Source: Burkholderia arboris
GTDB lineage: Bacteria; Pseudomonadota; Gammaproteobacteria; Burkholderiales; Burkholderiaceae
Assembly: GCF_902499125.1 (NCBI RefSeq)
Contig: NZ_CABVPX010000038.1
Location: forward strand, 19,560-83,559
Length of the DNA stretch: 64,000 bases
Reading direction: 5' to 3'
Part shown: one piece after another, positions 54,540-63,118 of the stretch
Layout: the number at the start of each line of letters is the position of its first letter
Position numbering within the stretch: position 1 is the first letter of the stretch
Made by a program: the position numbers and the translations under genes
Notes under the pieces: model-generated
Database searches by the model: none
Told to the model about the DNA's origin: nothing
Seen by the model: only the letters and a program-made list of their open reading frames with translations

Positions 54540-55454
54540 ATGTCCATTGCCCTGAAGCGCGCGCCGCGGCGTGCCCTGTCGCCTGTCCGCTGGCTCGCCG
54601 CCGCCGTTGCCGCGCTGTCGCTCGCGGCGCCCGCGTTCGCGCAGGCCGCGACCGTCAACGTCGTCGCCGCCGAGAATTTCTACGGCGACGTCGCGACGCA
54701 GATCGGCGGCAGCCACGTCGCGGTCACGAGCATCCTCAGCAATCCCGACCAGGATCCGCACCTGTTCGAAGCGAGCCCGAAGACGGCCCGCGCGCTCCAG
54801 CACGCGCAGGTCGTGATCTACAACGGCGCCGACTACGATCCGTGGATGGGCAAGCTGCTCGGCGCGTCGAAGCAGGCGAAGCGCGCGACGATCGTCGTCG
54901 CCAACCTGGTCGGCAAGAAGGCCGGCGACAACCCGCACCTGTGGTACGACCCGGCGACGATGCCGGCCGCCGCGCGCGCGATCGCGGCCGAGCTTGGCCG
55001 TGCCGACCCGGCGAACAAGGCCGAGTACGACGCGAACCTGCAGAAGTTCGTCGCGTCGCTGAAGCCCGTCGACGACAAGGTCGCCGCGCTGCGCGCGAAG
55101 TACAAGGGCGTGCCGGTGACGGCCACCGAGCCCGTGTTCGGCTACATGTCCGACGCGATCGGTCTCGACATGCGCAACCAGCGCTTCCAGCTCGCGACGA
55201 TGAACGACACCGAAGCCAGCGCGCAGGACGTCGCCGCGTTCGAGAACGACCTGCGCAAGAAGCAGGTGCGCGTGCTGATCTACAACAGCCAGGCCGAAGA
55301 ACCGATGACCAGGCGCATGCTGAAGATCGCGCGCGACGGCGGCGTGCCGACCGTCAGCGTCACCGAGACGCAGCCGGCCGGCAAGACCTTCCAGCAATGG
55401 ATGGCCGGCCAGCTCGACGCGCTCGGCAACGCGCTGTCGGCCGGCAAGCAATAA
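54540..55454 (+). CDS. znuA: Zinc ABC transporter substrate-binding protein ZnuA-like
   Basis: A 304-residue periplasmic protein with a signal peptide (residues 1-36, ending AFAQA). It belongs to the cluster A-I metal-binding family: VVAAENFYGDVATQIGG, then DPHLFEASPKTARAL with a metal His, NPHLWYDP with the second His, and TEPVFGYM. The His-rich loop usual in ZnuA is absent; a His-rich tail is instead on the ATPase. AGGAG lies before the ATG. It follows zur by 46 bases. Confidence 0.9.
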   Translation: MSIALKRAPRRALSPVRWLAAAVAALSLAAPAFAQAATVNVVAAENFYGDVATQIGGSHVAVTSILSNPDQDPHLFEASPKTARALQHAQVVIYNGADYDPWMGKLLGASKQAKRATIVVANLVGKKAGDNPHLWYDPATMPAAARAIAAELGRADPANKAEYDANLQKFVASLKPVDDKVAALRAKYKGVPVTATEPVFGYMSDAIGLDMRNQRFQLATMNDTEASAQDVAAFENDLRKKQVRVLIYNSQAEEPMTRRMLKIARDGGVPTVSVTETQPAGKTFQQWMAGQLDALGNALSAGKQ

Positions 55455-55468
55455 ACAACCGTAACGAC

Positions 55469-56359
55469 ATGACCGACACTCCCCACGCACTCGCCGTCGA
55501 TCGCGTCACGCTCGAACTGGGCGGACGCACGATCCTGCGCGATGTCAGCTTCTCGATCGAACCCGGCGAATTCGTCGGCGTGCTCGGGCCGAACGGCGCG
55601 GGCAAGACGACGCTGATGCGCGCGGTGCTCGGCCTCGTGCCCGTGTCGGCCGGCACGCTGTCCGTCGGCGGCGTGCCGGTCGTGCGCGGCAACCCGTCGA
55701 TCGGCTACATGCCGCAGATCAGGAGCGGCCTCGCGAACCGCCGGATGCGCGGCTACGACTTCGTCGCGATGGCCGCCGACGGCCACCGCTGGGGGCTGCC
55801 GCACACGAACGCGGCCACGCGCCGCGACGTCGATCGCGTGCTCGATCTCGTCGGCGGCCCGTCGCTCGCGCGCCGGCCGCTGTCGGAACTGTCGGGCGGC
55901 GAGCGCCAGCGCCTGCTGCTCGCGCAGTGCCTGCTCGGCAATCCGAAGCTGCTGCTGCTCGACGAGCCGCTGATCAGCCTCGACCCGAACCACCAGCGCG
56001 GCGTCGTCGAACTCGTGCGCAACGTGCAGCGCGAGCTCGGCATCACCGTGCTGTTCTCCGCGCACGAACTGAATCCGCTGCTGAACGCGCTCGACCGCGT
56101 GCTGTATCTCGGCAACGGCGTCGCGGCGCTCGGCACCGTCGACGAGGTGATCACGAAGCCCGTGCTGTCGCGGCTCTACGGGTCGCCGATCGACGTGATG
56201 CGCGTGAACGGCAAGATCTTCGTGATGTCGGGCGACGTCGAGATCGAGAAGCACGACCACGAACACGAGGACGACGACGGTCACTCGCACGGCGGTGGCG
56301 GCGGCCACGGCCATCACCACCACGGACACGCTCATCCCGGGCATTCGCACGATGTTTGA
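55469..56359 (+). CDS. znuC: Zinc ABC transporter ATPase ZnuC-like with His-rich tail
   Basis: A 296-residue ATPase with Walker A GPNGAGKTT at 40-48, signature LSGGERQR and Walker B LLLLDEPLISLD. The last about 40 residues are extremely His/Gly/Asp-rich (HSHGGGGGHGHHHHGHAHP), an obvious zinc-binding or storage tail that most ZnuC proteins lack. The gene starts 14 bases after znuA and overlaps znuB by 8 bases. Confidence 0.92.
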   Translation: MTDTPHALAVDRVTLELGGRTILRDVSFSIEPGEFVGVLGPNGAGKTTLMRAVLGLVPVSAGTLSVGGVPVVRGNPSIGYMPQIRSGLANRRMRGYDFVAMAADGHRWGLPHTNAATRRDVDRVLDLVGGPSLARRPLSELSGGERQRLLLAQCLLGNPKLLLLDEPLISLDPNHQRGVVELVRNVQRELGITVLFSAHELNPLLNALDRVLYLGNGVAALGTVDEVITKPVLSRLYGSPIDVMRVNGKIFVMSGDVEIEKHDHEHEDDDGHSHGGGGGHGHHHHGHAHPGHSHDV

Positions 56360-57134
56360 ATACGACTTCATGATCAACGCCTTCGCGGCGTCGGGCATCG
56401 TCGCGGTGCTCGCGGGCATCGTCGGCTACTTCCTGGTGCTGCGCGGGCAGACCTTCGCGGGCCATGCGCTGTCGCACGTCGGCTTCACGGGCGCGACGGG
56501 CGCGGTGCTGCTCGGCATCTCGCCGATCTGGGGGATGGTCGGCTTCACGCTCGCGGCCGGGATCGGGATGGGTGCGCTCGGCGAAAAGCTCGCGGGCCGC
56601 GACGTCGCGATCGGCGTGATCCTGTCGGGCGCGCTCGGCTTCGGCCTGCTGTTCCTGCATTTCTATACGTCGTTCGCAACGCAGGTCACCGCGCTGCTGT
56701 TCGGCAACGTGCTCGCGGTCAGCCACGACACGCTCGCGGTGCTCGCGGGCATCGGCGCGGTGAGCCTCGCGGCGCTCGCGCTGATCGCACGGCCGCTCTT
56801 GTTTGCATCGCTGCAGCCGGAACTGGCCGAAGCCAAGGGCGTGTCGTTGCGCACGGTGTCGATGCTGTTCCTCGCGGTGTGCGCCCTCGCGGTGGCCGCG
56901 GCGACGCAGATCGTCGGCGTGCTGCTCGTGTTCACGCTGCTGGTCGGGCCGGCTGCGGCCGCGCAGAACGTGTCGACGCGGCTGTCGACGGGCGTGCTGC
57001 TCGCCGCGCTGTTCGCGCTGTTCGAGGCGTGGGCCGGCATCGTGCTCGCCTATCACACCGACTGGCCGACCAGCTTCTGGATCACCGCGCTGTCGGCGCT
57101 CGTGTACGGCGCGAGCCTGTTGCGGCGCAACTGA
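56352..57134 (+). CDS. znuB: Zinc ABC transporter permease ZnuB-like
   Basis: A 260-residue membrane protein of the ABC-3 family with seven or eight helices. Family features are GYFLVLRGQTFAGHALSHVGFTG (named in part), GEKLAGRDVAIGVIL and the EAA-like segment EAKGVSLRTVSMLFL. The ATG at 56352 overlaps the znuC tail in another frame. It completes zur-znuA-znuC-znuB and is followed by a strong terminator. Confidence 0.92.
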   Translation: MFEYDFMINAFAASGIVAVLAGIVGYFLVLRGQTFAGHALSHVGFTGATGAVLLGISPIWGMVGFTLAAGIGMGALGEKLAGRDVAIGVILSGALGFGLLFLHFYTSFATQVTALLFGNVLAVSHDTLAVLAGIGAVSLAALALIARPLLFASLQPELAEAKGVSLRTVSMLFLAVCALAVAAATQIVGVLLVFTLLVGPAAAAQNVSTRLSTGVLLAALFALFEAWAGIVLAYHTDWPTSFWITALSALVYGASLLRRN

Positions 57135-57168
57135 TCGCTGCCCGACGGATCGCTGCCCGACGCAAATG

Positions 57169-57207
57169 AAAACGCCGGCGTGCCCGAGGGCAGCGCCGGC
57201 GTTTTTT
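57169..57207. terminator. Terminator of the znu operon
   Basis: The stem AAAACGCCGGCG(T) / (A)GCGCCGGCGTTTT has an inner TGCCC/GGGCA pairing and a T6 run, 34 bases after znuB. The A run before the stem makes it active also for the convergent fghA gene. Confidence 0.92.
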
Positions 57208-57263
57208 CATGCGTCCGCGAGTTCGCGCAGAACGCCGTACGCGTTATCTGCGTCCCTTCCCGC

Positions 57264-58112
57264 TCACCGGGCCAGCACCCGCGCGTGATGCGCGAGGTGA
57301 TCGGCGATGAACGTCGAGATGAAGTAGTAACCGTGGTCGTAGCCCGGATGACGGCGCAGCGTCAGCGGCTGGCCGGCCTTCGCGCACGCGGCCTCGAACA
57401 CGTCGGGATTCAGCTGGTTCGCGAGGAATTGATCGGCCAGCCCCTGGTCGACGAGGATGCCGTCCGCGAACTTCGGCGCATCGGCGCGCGCGACGAGCTC
57501 GCTCGCGTCGTGCGCCTTCCATGCGTCGCGATCGTCGCCGAGGTAACCCGAGAACGCCTTCTCGCCCCACGGGCAGCGCGTCGGCGCGGCGATCGGCGCG
57601 AACGCCGACACCGACCGGTACAGGCCCGGATGACGCAGCGCGAGGGTCAGCGCGCCATGCCCGCCCATCGAGTGACCGAAGATCCCGAGCCGCGCACCGT
57701 CGATCGGCAACTCGGCCGCAACAAGCTCGCGCAGTTCGCCCGTCACGTACGATTCCATCCGGTAATGCTTGGACCACGGTGCCTCGGTCGCATCGACGTA
57801 GAAGCTCGCGCCGACGCCGAAATCCCATGCCTCGGTCTCGCCCGGCACGCCCGCACCGCGCGGGCTCGTGTCGGGCATCACGAGTGCGATGCCGTGCTGC
57901 GCCGCGTATTGCTGCGCGCCGCCCTTGATCGCGAACGTCTCGTCGGTGCACGTGAGCCCCGCGAGATAGAACAGCGCCGGCACGCGGCCGTGCGCCGCCT
58001 GCGGCGGCAGGTACACCGAGAACTTCATCGGCAGGCCGATGGCCGCCGAATCGTGACGGTAGAAGCGCTGCTCGCCGCCGTGGCACGCATGCGAGGAAAC
58101 GAGTTCGAGCAT
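57264..58112 (-). CDS. fghA: S-formylglutathione hydrolase
   Basis: A 282-residue alpha/beta hydrolase of the esterase D family that releases formate and glutathione from S-formylglutathione. The nucleophile S148 is in GHSMGGHGA. DTSPRGAGVPGE and the catalytic His in HPGYDHGYYF are diagnostic. It follows frmA by 16 bases, so the two form the standard formaldehyde detoxification pair. Confidence 0.95.
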   Translation of the reverse strand: MLELVSSHACHGGEQRFYRHDSAAIGLPMKFSVYLPPQAAHGRVPALFYLAGLTCTDETFAIKGGAQQYAAQHGIALVMPDTSPRGAGVPGETEAWDFGVGASFYVDATEAPWSKHYRMESYVTGELRELVAAELPIDGARLGIFGHSMGGHGALTLALRHPGLYRSVSAFAPIAAPTRCPWGEKAFSGYLGDDRDAWKAHDASELVARADAPKFADGILVDQGLADQFLANQLNPDVFEAACAKAGQPLTLRRHPGYDHGYYFISTFIADHLAHHARVLAR

Positions 58113-58128
58113 GGCGATGCGCTCCCGG

Positions 58129-59235
58129 TCAGTACAGCACGACCGAACGGATCGACTCGCCGGCCTTCATCAGGTCGAAGCCTTCGTTGATCCGCTCGAG
58201 CGGCAGCGTATGCGTGATCAGGTCGTCGATGTTGATCTTGCCTTCCATGTACCAGTCGACGATCTTCGGCACGTCGGTACGGCCGCGCGCGCCGCCGAAC
58301 GCCGAGCCCTTCCACTCGCGGCCCGTCACCAGCTGGAACGGACGCGTGCTGATTTCCTCGCCCGCTGCCGCCACGCCGATGATGAACGACTGGCCCCAGC
58401 CCTTGTGCGTGCACTCGAGCGCCTGGCGCATCAGCTTCACGTTGCCGACGCACTCGAACGAGTAGTCGGCGCCGCCGTCGGTCAGTTGCACGATGTGGTC
58501 GACGACGTTCTCGACTTCGTTCGGGTTGATGAAGTGCGTCATCCCGAACTTCTTCGCGAGCTCGACGCGCTTCGGATTGATGTCGACGCCGATGATCTTG
58601 TCCGCACCGACCATCTTCGCGCCCTGGATCACGTTCAGGCCGATCCCGCCGAGGCCGAACACGACGACGTTCGCGCCCGCCTCGACCTTCGCCGAATACA
58701 CGACCGCGCCGACGCCCGTCGTCACGCCGCAGCCGATGTAGCAGATCTTGTCGAACGGCGCGTCCTCGCGCACCTTCGCGACCGCGATTTCCGGCACCAC
58801 GATGTAGTTCGAGAACGTCGACGTGCCCATGTAGTGGAACAGCGGCTTGCCGTCGAGCGAGAAGCGCGACGTCGCGTCGGGCATCAGGCCCTTGCCCTGC
58901 GTCGCGCGGATCTTCTGGCACAGGTTGGTCTTGCGCGACAGGCAGAACTTGCACTCGCGGCATTCGGGCGTGTAGAGCGGAATCACGTGATCGCCCTTGC
59001 GCAAGGTGCCGACGCCGGGGCCGACGTCGACCACCACGCCCGCGCCTTCATGGCCGAGGATCGCCGGGAAGATCCCTTCCGGATCGGCGCCCGACAGCGT
59101 GTAGTAGTCGGTGTGGCAGATGCCCGTCGCCTTCACTTCGATCAGCACTTCGCCTGCGCGCGGCCCTTCGAGATCGACTTCCTCGATCGTCAGCGGCGCA
59201 CCCGCCTTCCATGCAATCGCGGCTTTCGTTTTCAT
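58129..59235 (-). CDS. frmA: S-(hydroxymethyl)glutathione dehydrogenase (class III alcohol dehydrogenase)
   Basis: A 368-residue zinc enzyme that oxidises the formaldehyde-glutathione adduct to S-formylglutathione with NAD. Catalytic zinc ligands are C40 and H62-E63 (GHEGAG); the structural zinc cysteines are C92, C95, C98 and C106. GLGGIGLNVIQGA binds NAD. An AGGAGT ribosome site precedes the ATG. It has its own 225-base upstream region, so it is probably not co-transcribed with the kinase gene above it. Confidence 0.96.
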   Translation of the reverse strand: MKTKAAIAWKAGAPLTIEEVDLEGPRAGEVLIEVKATGICHTDYYTLSGADPEGIFPAILGHEGAGVVVDVGPGVGTLRKGDHVIPLYTPECRECKFCLSRKTNLCQKIRATQGKGLMPDATSRFSLDGKPLFHYMGTSTFSNYIVVPEIAVAKVREDAPFDKICYIGCGVTTGVGAVVYSAKVEAGANVVVFGLGGIGLNVIQGAKMVGADKIIGVDINPKRVELAKKFGMTHFINPNEVENVVDHIVQLTDGGADYSFECVGNVKLMRQALECTHKGWGQSFIIGVAAAGEEISTRPFQLVTGREWKGSAFGGARGRTDVPKIVDWYMEGKINIDDLITHTLPLERINEGFDLMKAGESIRSVVLY

Positions 59236-59460
59236 CGTGTCACTCCTGTGTGTCTGTGAGGTCGGCCCGCACGCGCGTTTCGGCGCCCGCCGGGTTCCAT
59301 GCAAAGCTGTCGAAGCCGTGCCGCGCGGCATCGCGCGCGACACGAAGAAAGCATCCCGTGCTCGCCATGATGGCCGGTCCCGCCACGCACCGCGTGCGGG
59401 AAACGGCCGCCGGCTTGCCACGATGCGTCATCGCTGACGCAAAAGAACAAGTGTTCGAGT

Positions 59461-60897
59461 TTAAACGCCCGCCGTGAACCATGCATCCGTGCGCGCGTAC
59501 AGATCGATGAAGCGCGCGTGGCGCGCGGCCAGCAGGCGGTCGTCGCGCGGCGCGGCGACCGGCGACGCGGCCGGCGCCAGCGCGCGCAACGCGTCTTCGC
59601 GCCAGTGCCCGATCGCGACGCCCGCGAGCAGCGCTGCGCCGCGCGTCGCGGCATTCGGGCAATCGATCGCGTACAGCGACGCGCCGAGCGCGTCGGCGAG
59701 CAACTGGCGCCAGCGCGGATCGACCGAGCCGCCGCCCGCGAGACGCAGCGTCGCCACCAGGTCGCCGCGCTCGGCATCGCGGATCGCATCGAGCCCCGCG
59801 CGCAACGCGAACGCGACGCCTTCGAACGCGGCGCGCATCATCGCGCCGCGCGTATCGCCGAGCCCGAGGCCGAGCCAGCCGCCGCGCGCTTCGGGGTTCA
59901 TCCACGGCGAACGCTCGCCCGTCAGGTACGGCAGGAAGCACAGCCGTTCCGACGCCGGCTGCGCAAATGCATCGTCATACGCGTCGGCCCATCCCGCATA
60001 GCCGAGCCAGCCGCGCACGGCTTCGAGCGCAAGCCCGACGTTCTGCATCGCGGCCATCGTGTAATAGCCGCCGCCGGCCGCGGTGCGATAGCGATGCAGT
60101 CCGCGCCGCGCGGGCGGCAGCGCATCCGCGAGCACGACGATCTGGCCGCCGCTGCCGGTCGTCAGCAGTGCGTCGCCTGCGGCGAGCAGCCCGCTGCCGA
60201 GCGCCGCGCAGGCGGTGTCGGCCGCGCCCGTCGCAAGCGGCACGCCGGCAGGCAGCCCGAGCGCGGCGGCAGCCTGCGCGCCGAGCGTGCCGCAGCGCGC
60301 GGTCGACGCCATCACCGGCGCGAAGCGGTCGGCCGGCAGGCCGAGCGCGTCGATCAACGCGAAATCCCACGCGCCATCGGGTGTCGCAAGCGCGGTCGCG
60401 CACGCGTCGCTCGGATCGGCCGCGACGTCGCCGCCGAGCGCGATGCGCAGCCAGTCCTTCGGCTGCACGGCCCAGCGCGCGGAGCGCAGCGCATCGGGTT
60501 CGTGCGCGGCCAGCCAGCGCAACAGCGGGCCAGCCATGCCGGGCGCGACGGGATTCGGTGCGACGGGCCAGGCGGCCGTGTCCGCTTCGCGCACCGCGCG
60601 CGTGTCGGGCCACAGCAGCGCGGGCCGCACCGGCTGCCCGGCCGCGTCGATCAGCACGGCGCCGTGCATCTGGCCCGAGAAACCGATCGCCGCGACCTGC
60701 GCGCGCTCGCCGGCCGGCAGCCGCGCGGCTGCGCGCACGAGCGCCTGCCACCACGCGTCGGGCGCGATCTCGGCCCAGCCGGGCTGCGGTGCCGACAGCG
60801 CATAAGGTTCGCTCGCGACTGCCCGCTCGACACCATCGGCATCGAGCGTGACGAGTTTGACGGAGCCGGTGCCGAGGTCGATTCCGAGCAGGCGCAT
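59461..60897 (-). CDS. FGGY-family pentulose kinase (xylulokinase-like, second copy)
   Basis: A 478-residue FGGY kinase with GIDLGTGSVKLVTLD, FSGQMHGAVLID, the catalytic Asp in GAADTACAALG, LPYLTGERSPWMNP and a late LRLAGGGSVDPRWRQLLADAL. It resembles xylulokinases but is clearly distinct from the copy at 39376. There is no dehydrogenase or isomerase gene beside it to reveal the substrate. It is upstream of frmA in the same direction, 225 bases away. Confidence 0.85.
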   Translation of the reverse strand: MRLLGIDLGTGSVKLVTLDADGVERAVASEPYALSAPQPGWAEIAPDAWWQALVRAAARLPAGERAQVAAIGFSGQMHGAVLIDAAGQPVRPALLWPDTRAVREADTAAWPVAPNPVAPGMAGPLLRWLAAHEPDALRSARWAVQPKDWLRIALGGDVAADPSDACATALATPDGAWDFALIDALGLPADRFAPVMASTARCGTLGAQAAAALGLPAGVPLATGAADTACAALGSGLLAAGDALLTTGSGGQIVVLADALPPARRGLHRYRTAAGGGYYTMAAMQNVGLALEAVRGWLGYAGWADAYDDAFAQPASERLCFLPYLTGERSPWMNPEARGGWLGLGLGDTRGAMMRAAFEGVAFALRAGLDAIRDAERGDLVATLRLAGGGSVDPRWRQLLADALGASLYAIDCPNAATRGAALLAGVAIGHWREDALRALAPAASPVAAPRDDRLLAARHARFIDLYARTDAWFTAGV

Positions 60898-61336
60898 GAC
60901 GGATAGGCAAATTCGTATGAACGGATCTCGATGATAACGGGATCGCGATGTGCGCCCCGGTTTTTGCCACCACGCGGACGCGTCGAAAGTACGGCCGGCC
61001 GCCGGGTTTCACCGGGCTGCACCTTGCGAGCAAAAGCGGCCGTTCGCGGGTTAACCCGGCGCGATTTTTCGACACCCCTTTTTGCCACTATGCGCATCGC
61101 CCGATACACACCATAAAGCGGCCTATATTTGACATGGGGGCCGGCGCTATTTTGAAGGGCTATAAAACCGGGGAACCTCACTCCTGCGGCTGTTTCCCGA
61201 TGATCGACACCCTGTTCCATGCCGAATTGGCATATCGAACCAGCAAAGAACGGAATAGTACCCAGCGCTCTTGTTGCGTGGATTCATTCCGCATAACTTC
61301 GTATCACCCCGAAAACAAGATCATGGAGTGAGACAG
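60898..61336. other. Intergenic region upstream of nucleobase permease
   Basis: These 439 bases, between the divergent kinase and permease genes, hold no convincing gene. The stretch from 61080 to 61330 is clearly richer in A+T than its surroundings. It contains a TTGACA hexamer at 61129-61134, TATATT at 61124-61129 and TATAAA at 61161-61166, but no pair with standard spacing. I saw no riboswitch-like fold. Confidence 0.5.
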
Positions 61337-62713
61337 ATGCAATCGAACACGGTCCATCCGTGCGATGAAGTGCTGCCGACCGGCAAGCTGGTTACGCTTG
61401 GCCTGCAACACGTCCTCGTCATGTACGCCGGCGCTGTCGCCGTGCCGCTTATCGTTGGCGCGGCGCTCAAGCTGCCGAAAGACCAGATCGCGTTCCTGAT
61501 CAGCGCCGATCTGTTTTCGTGCGGCATCGCCACGCTGATCCAGACGCTGGGCCTGTGGATCTTCGGGATCCGCCTGCCCGTCATCATGGGCTGCACGTTC
61601 GCGGCAGTCGGCCCGATGATCGCGATCGGCACGAACCCCGGCCTCGGCATTCTCGACATCTTCGGTTCAACGATCGCGGCCGGCATCATCGGCATCGTGC
61701 TCGCGCCGATGATCGGCAAGCTGTTGCGGTTCTTCCCGCCAGTGGTCGTCGGCACCGTGATCGCGGTGATCGGGTTGTCGCTGATGGAAGTCGGCATCAA
61801 CTGGGCGGCCGGCGGCGTCGGCAACCCCGAGTACGGTAGCCCCGTCTATCTCGGCCTGTCGCTGCTCGTGCTGACGCTGATCCTGATGATCAACAAGTTC
61901 GGCCGCGGCTTCATCGCGAACATCTCGGTGCTGCTCGGCATCGTCGCCGGCTTCGCGATCGCGTTCGCGATCGGCCGCGTCAATACCGACGGCGTCGCGC
62001 ACGCACCGTGGGTCGGCATCGTGATGCCGTTCCACTTCGGCATGCCGCACTTCGACCCGCTGTCGATCGTGACGATGGTCACGGTGATGTTCGTCACGTT
62101 CATCGAATCGACCGGCATGTTCCTCGCGGTCGGCGACATGGTCGATCGCCCGGTCAACCAGGAACGCCTGGTGCGCGGCCTGCGCGTCGACGGCCTCGGC
62201 ACGCTGATCGGCGGCATCTTCAACTCGTTCCCGCATACGTCGTTCTCGCAGAACGTCGGCCTGATCGGCGTGACGGGCGTGAAGAGCCGGTTCGTGTGTG
62301 CAACGGGCGGGGTGATCCTCGTGCTGCTCGGGCTGTTCCCGAAGATGGCGCAGGTCGTCGCATCGGTGCCGCCGTTCGTGCTCGGCGGCGCAGGCATCGT
62401 GATGTTCGGGATGGTGGCCGCGAACGGCATCAAGGTGCTGTCGAAGGTCGACTTCGTGAACAACTCGCACAACCTGTTCATCGTCGCCGTGAGCGTCGGC
62501 ATGGGCCTCGTGCCGGTCGTGTCGCCGCACTTCTTCTCGAAGCTGCCGCCCGCGCTCGCCCCGATCCTGCACAGCGGCATCCTGCTGGCATCGGCCACGG
62601 CGGTGATCCTGAACATCGTGTTCAACGGCGTGAAAGGAGAAAAGGATGCGCGCTGCGACATCCGCCGCGCCGGACACGACTTCGACGGGCGTCCCGCCGA
62701 CGTGCACCACTGA
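61337..62713 (+). CDS. NCS2-family nucleobase permease (xanthine/urate type)
   Basis: A 458-residue membrane protein with about 12-14 hydrophobic segments. The N-terminus LPTGKLVTLGLQHVLVMYAGAVAVPLIVG, the signature QNVGLIGVTGVKSR and FIESTGMFLAVGD place it in the nucleobase-cation symporter 2 family, in the xanthine/uric acid branch. The last about 30 residues (KDARCDIRRAGHDFDG) are hydrophilic. The ATG at 61337 gives the canonical short leader. It ends before a strong terminator. Confidence 0.88.
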   Translation: MQSNTVHPCDEVLPTGKLVTLGLQHVLVMYAGAVAVPLIVGAALKLPKDQIAFLISADLFSCGIATLIQTLGLWIFGIRLPVIMGCTFAAVGPMIAIGTNPGLGILDIFGSTIAAGIIGIVLAPMIGKLLRFFPPVVVGTVIAVIGLSLMEVGINWAAGGVGNPEYGSPVYLGLSLLVLTLILMINKFGRGFIANISVLLGIVAGFAIAFAIGRVNTDGVAHAPWVGIVMPFHFGMPHFDPLSIVTMVTVMFVTFIESTGMFLAVGDMVDRPVNQERLVRGLRVDGLGTLIGGIFNSFPHTSFSQNVGLIGVTGVKSRFVCATGGVILVLLGLFPKMAQVVASVPPFVLGGAGIVMFGMVAANGIKVLSKVDFVNNSHNLFIVAVSVGMGLVPVVSPHFFSKLPPALAPILHSGILLASATAVILNIVFNGVKGEKDARCDIRRAGHDFDGRPADVHH

Positions 62714-62747
62714 TCGCCCCGCGCCGGACGACGGTGCGAAGCGGTAA

Positions 62748-62781
62748 CGCAAAACGCCACGGCATGCCGTGGCGTTTTTGC
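62748..62781 (+). terminator. Terminator of the nucleobase permease gene
   Basis: The perfect stem AAAACGCCACGGC / GCCGTGGCGTTTT, followed by T and then GC, lies 35 bases after the stop codon. A near-identical stem occurs at 63025-63056. Confidence 0.9.
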
Positions 62782-62883
62782 TTGGCGGGTGCCGGACAGG
62801 ACCGGCGCAAGGGCGATCGCGTCTTGCCCGTGAATACTGGTCGCAGCACGCTGCGCTGGATACCGATGGTCGCCCGGACTGGC

Positions 62884-62946
62884 GTGATTGGTGTGATTGG
62901 TGTGATTGGTGTGATTGGCGTGATTGGCGTGATTGGCGTGATTGGC
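62884..62946. repeat. Seven tandem 9-bp repeats (GTGATTGGY)
   Basis: Seven exact-length copies: the first three end in T and the last four in C. A degenerate eighth unit (ATGTACGGC) follows. The array sits in a 405-base gene-free stretch (62714-63118) between two look-alike terminators. As a multiple of three it leaves overlapping frames open, but no real gene reads through it. It looks like a slippage-prone minisatellite. Confidence 0.95.
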
Positions 62947-63024
62947 ATGTACGGCGCAAGCAGGACGCGACGCACTCATCGTCACGACAACGATCCTCTC
63001 CCGCACGATTCGACAGTACAAAAG

Positions 63025-63056
63025 AAAACGCCACGGATTTGCATCCGTGGCGTTTC
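63025..63056 (-). terminator. Terminator of the OprM-like gene (minus strand)
   Basis: The stem AAACGCCACGGAT / ATCCGTGGCGTTT has a short TTGC loop. On the minus strand it is followed by CTTTTGT, giving a T tract downstream of the gene that ends at 63119. Confidence 0.8.
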
Positions 63057-63118
63057 GCTTACGCGTACAGCCGGTTCGAAGAACAAGCGCGGTTTCCCGC
63101 GCCTGCCCTTCCTTGCGC

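Noticed and set aside
60898..61336. Purine riboswitch in front of the nucleobase permease
   Set aside because: I could not see the conserved purine aptamer junctions, and such riboswitches are uncommon in this group. The region is only AT-richer than average.
62884..62946. CRISPR or coding repeat (VIG or HAN/PIT peptides)
   Set aside because: The period is 9 bp with no spacers, and the frames that cross it have no start context or homology.
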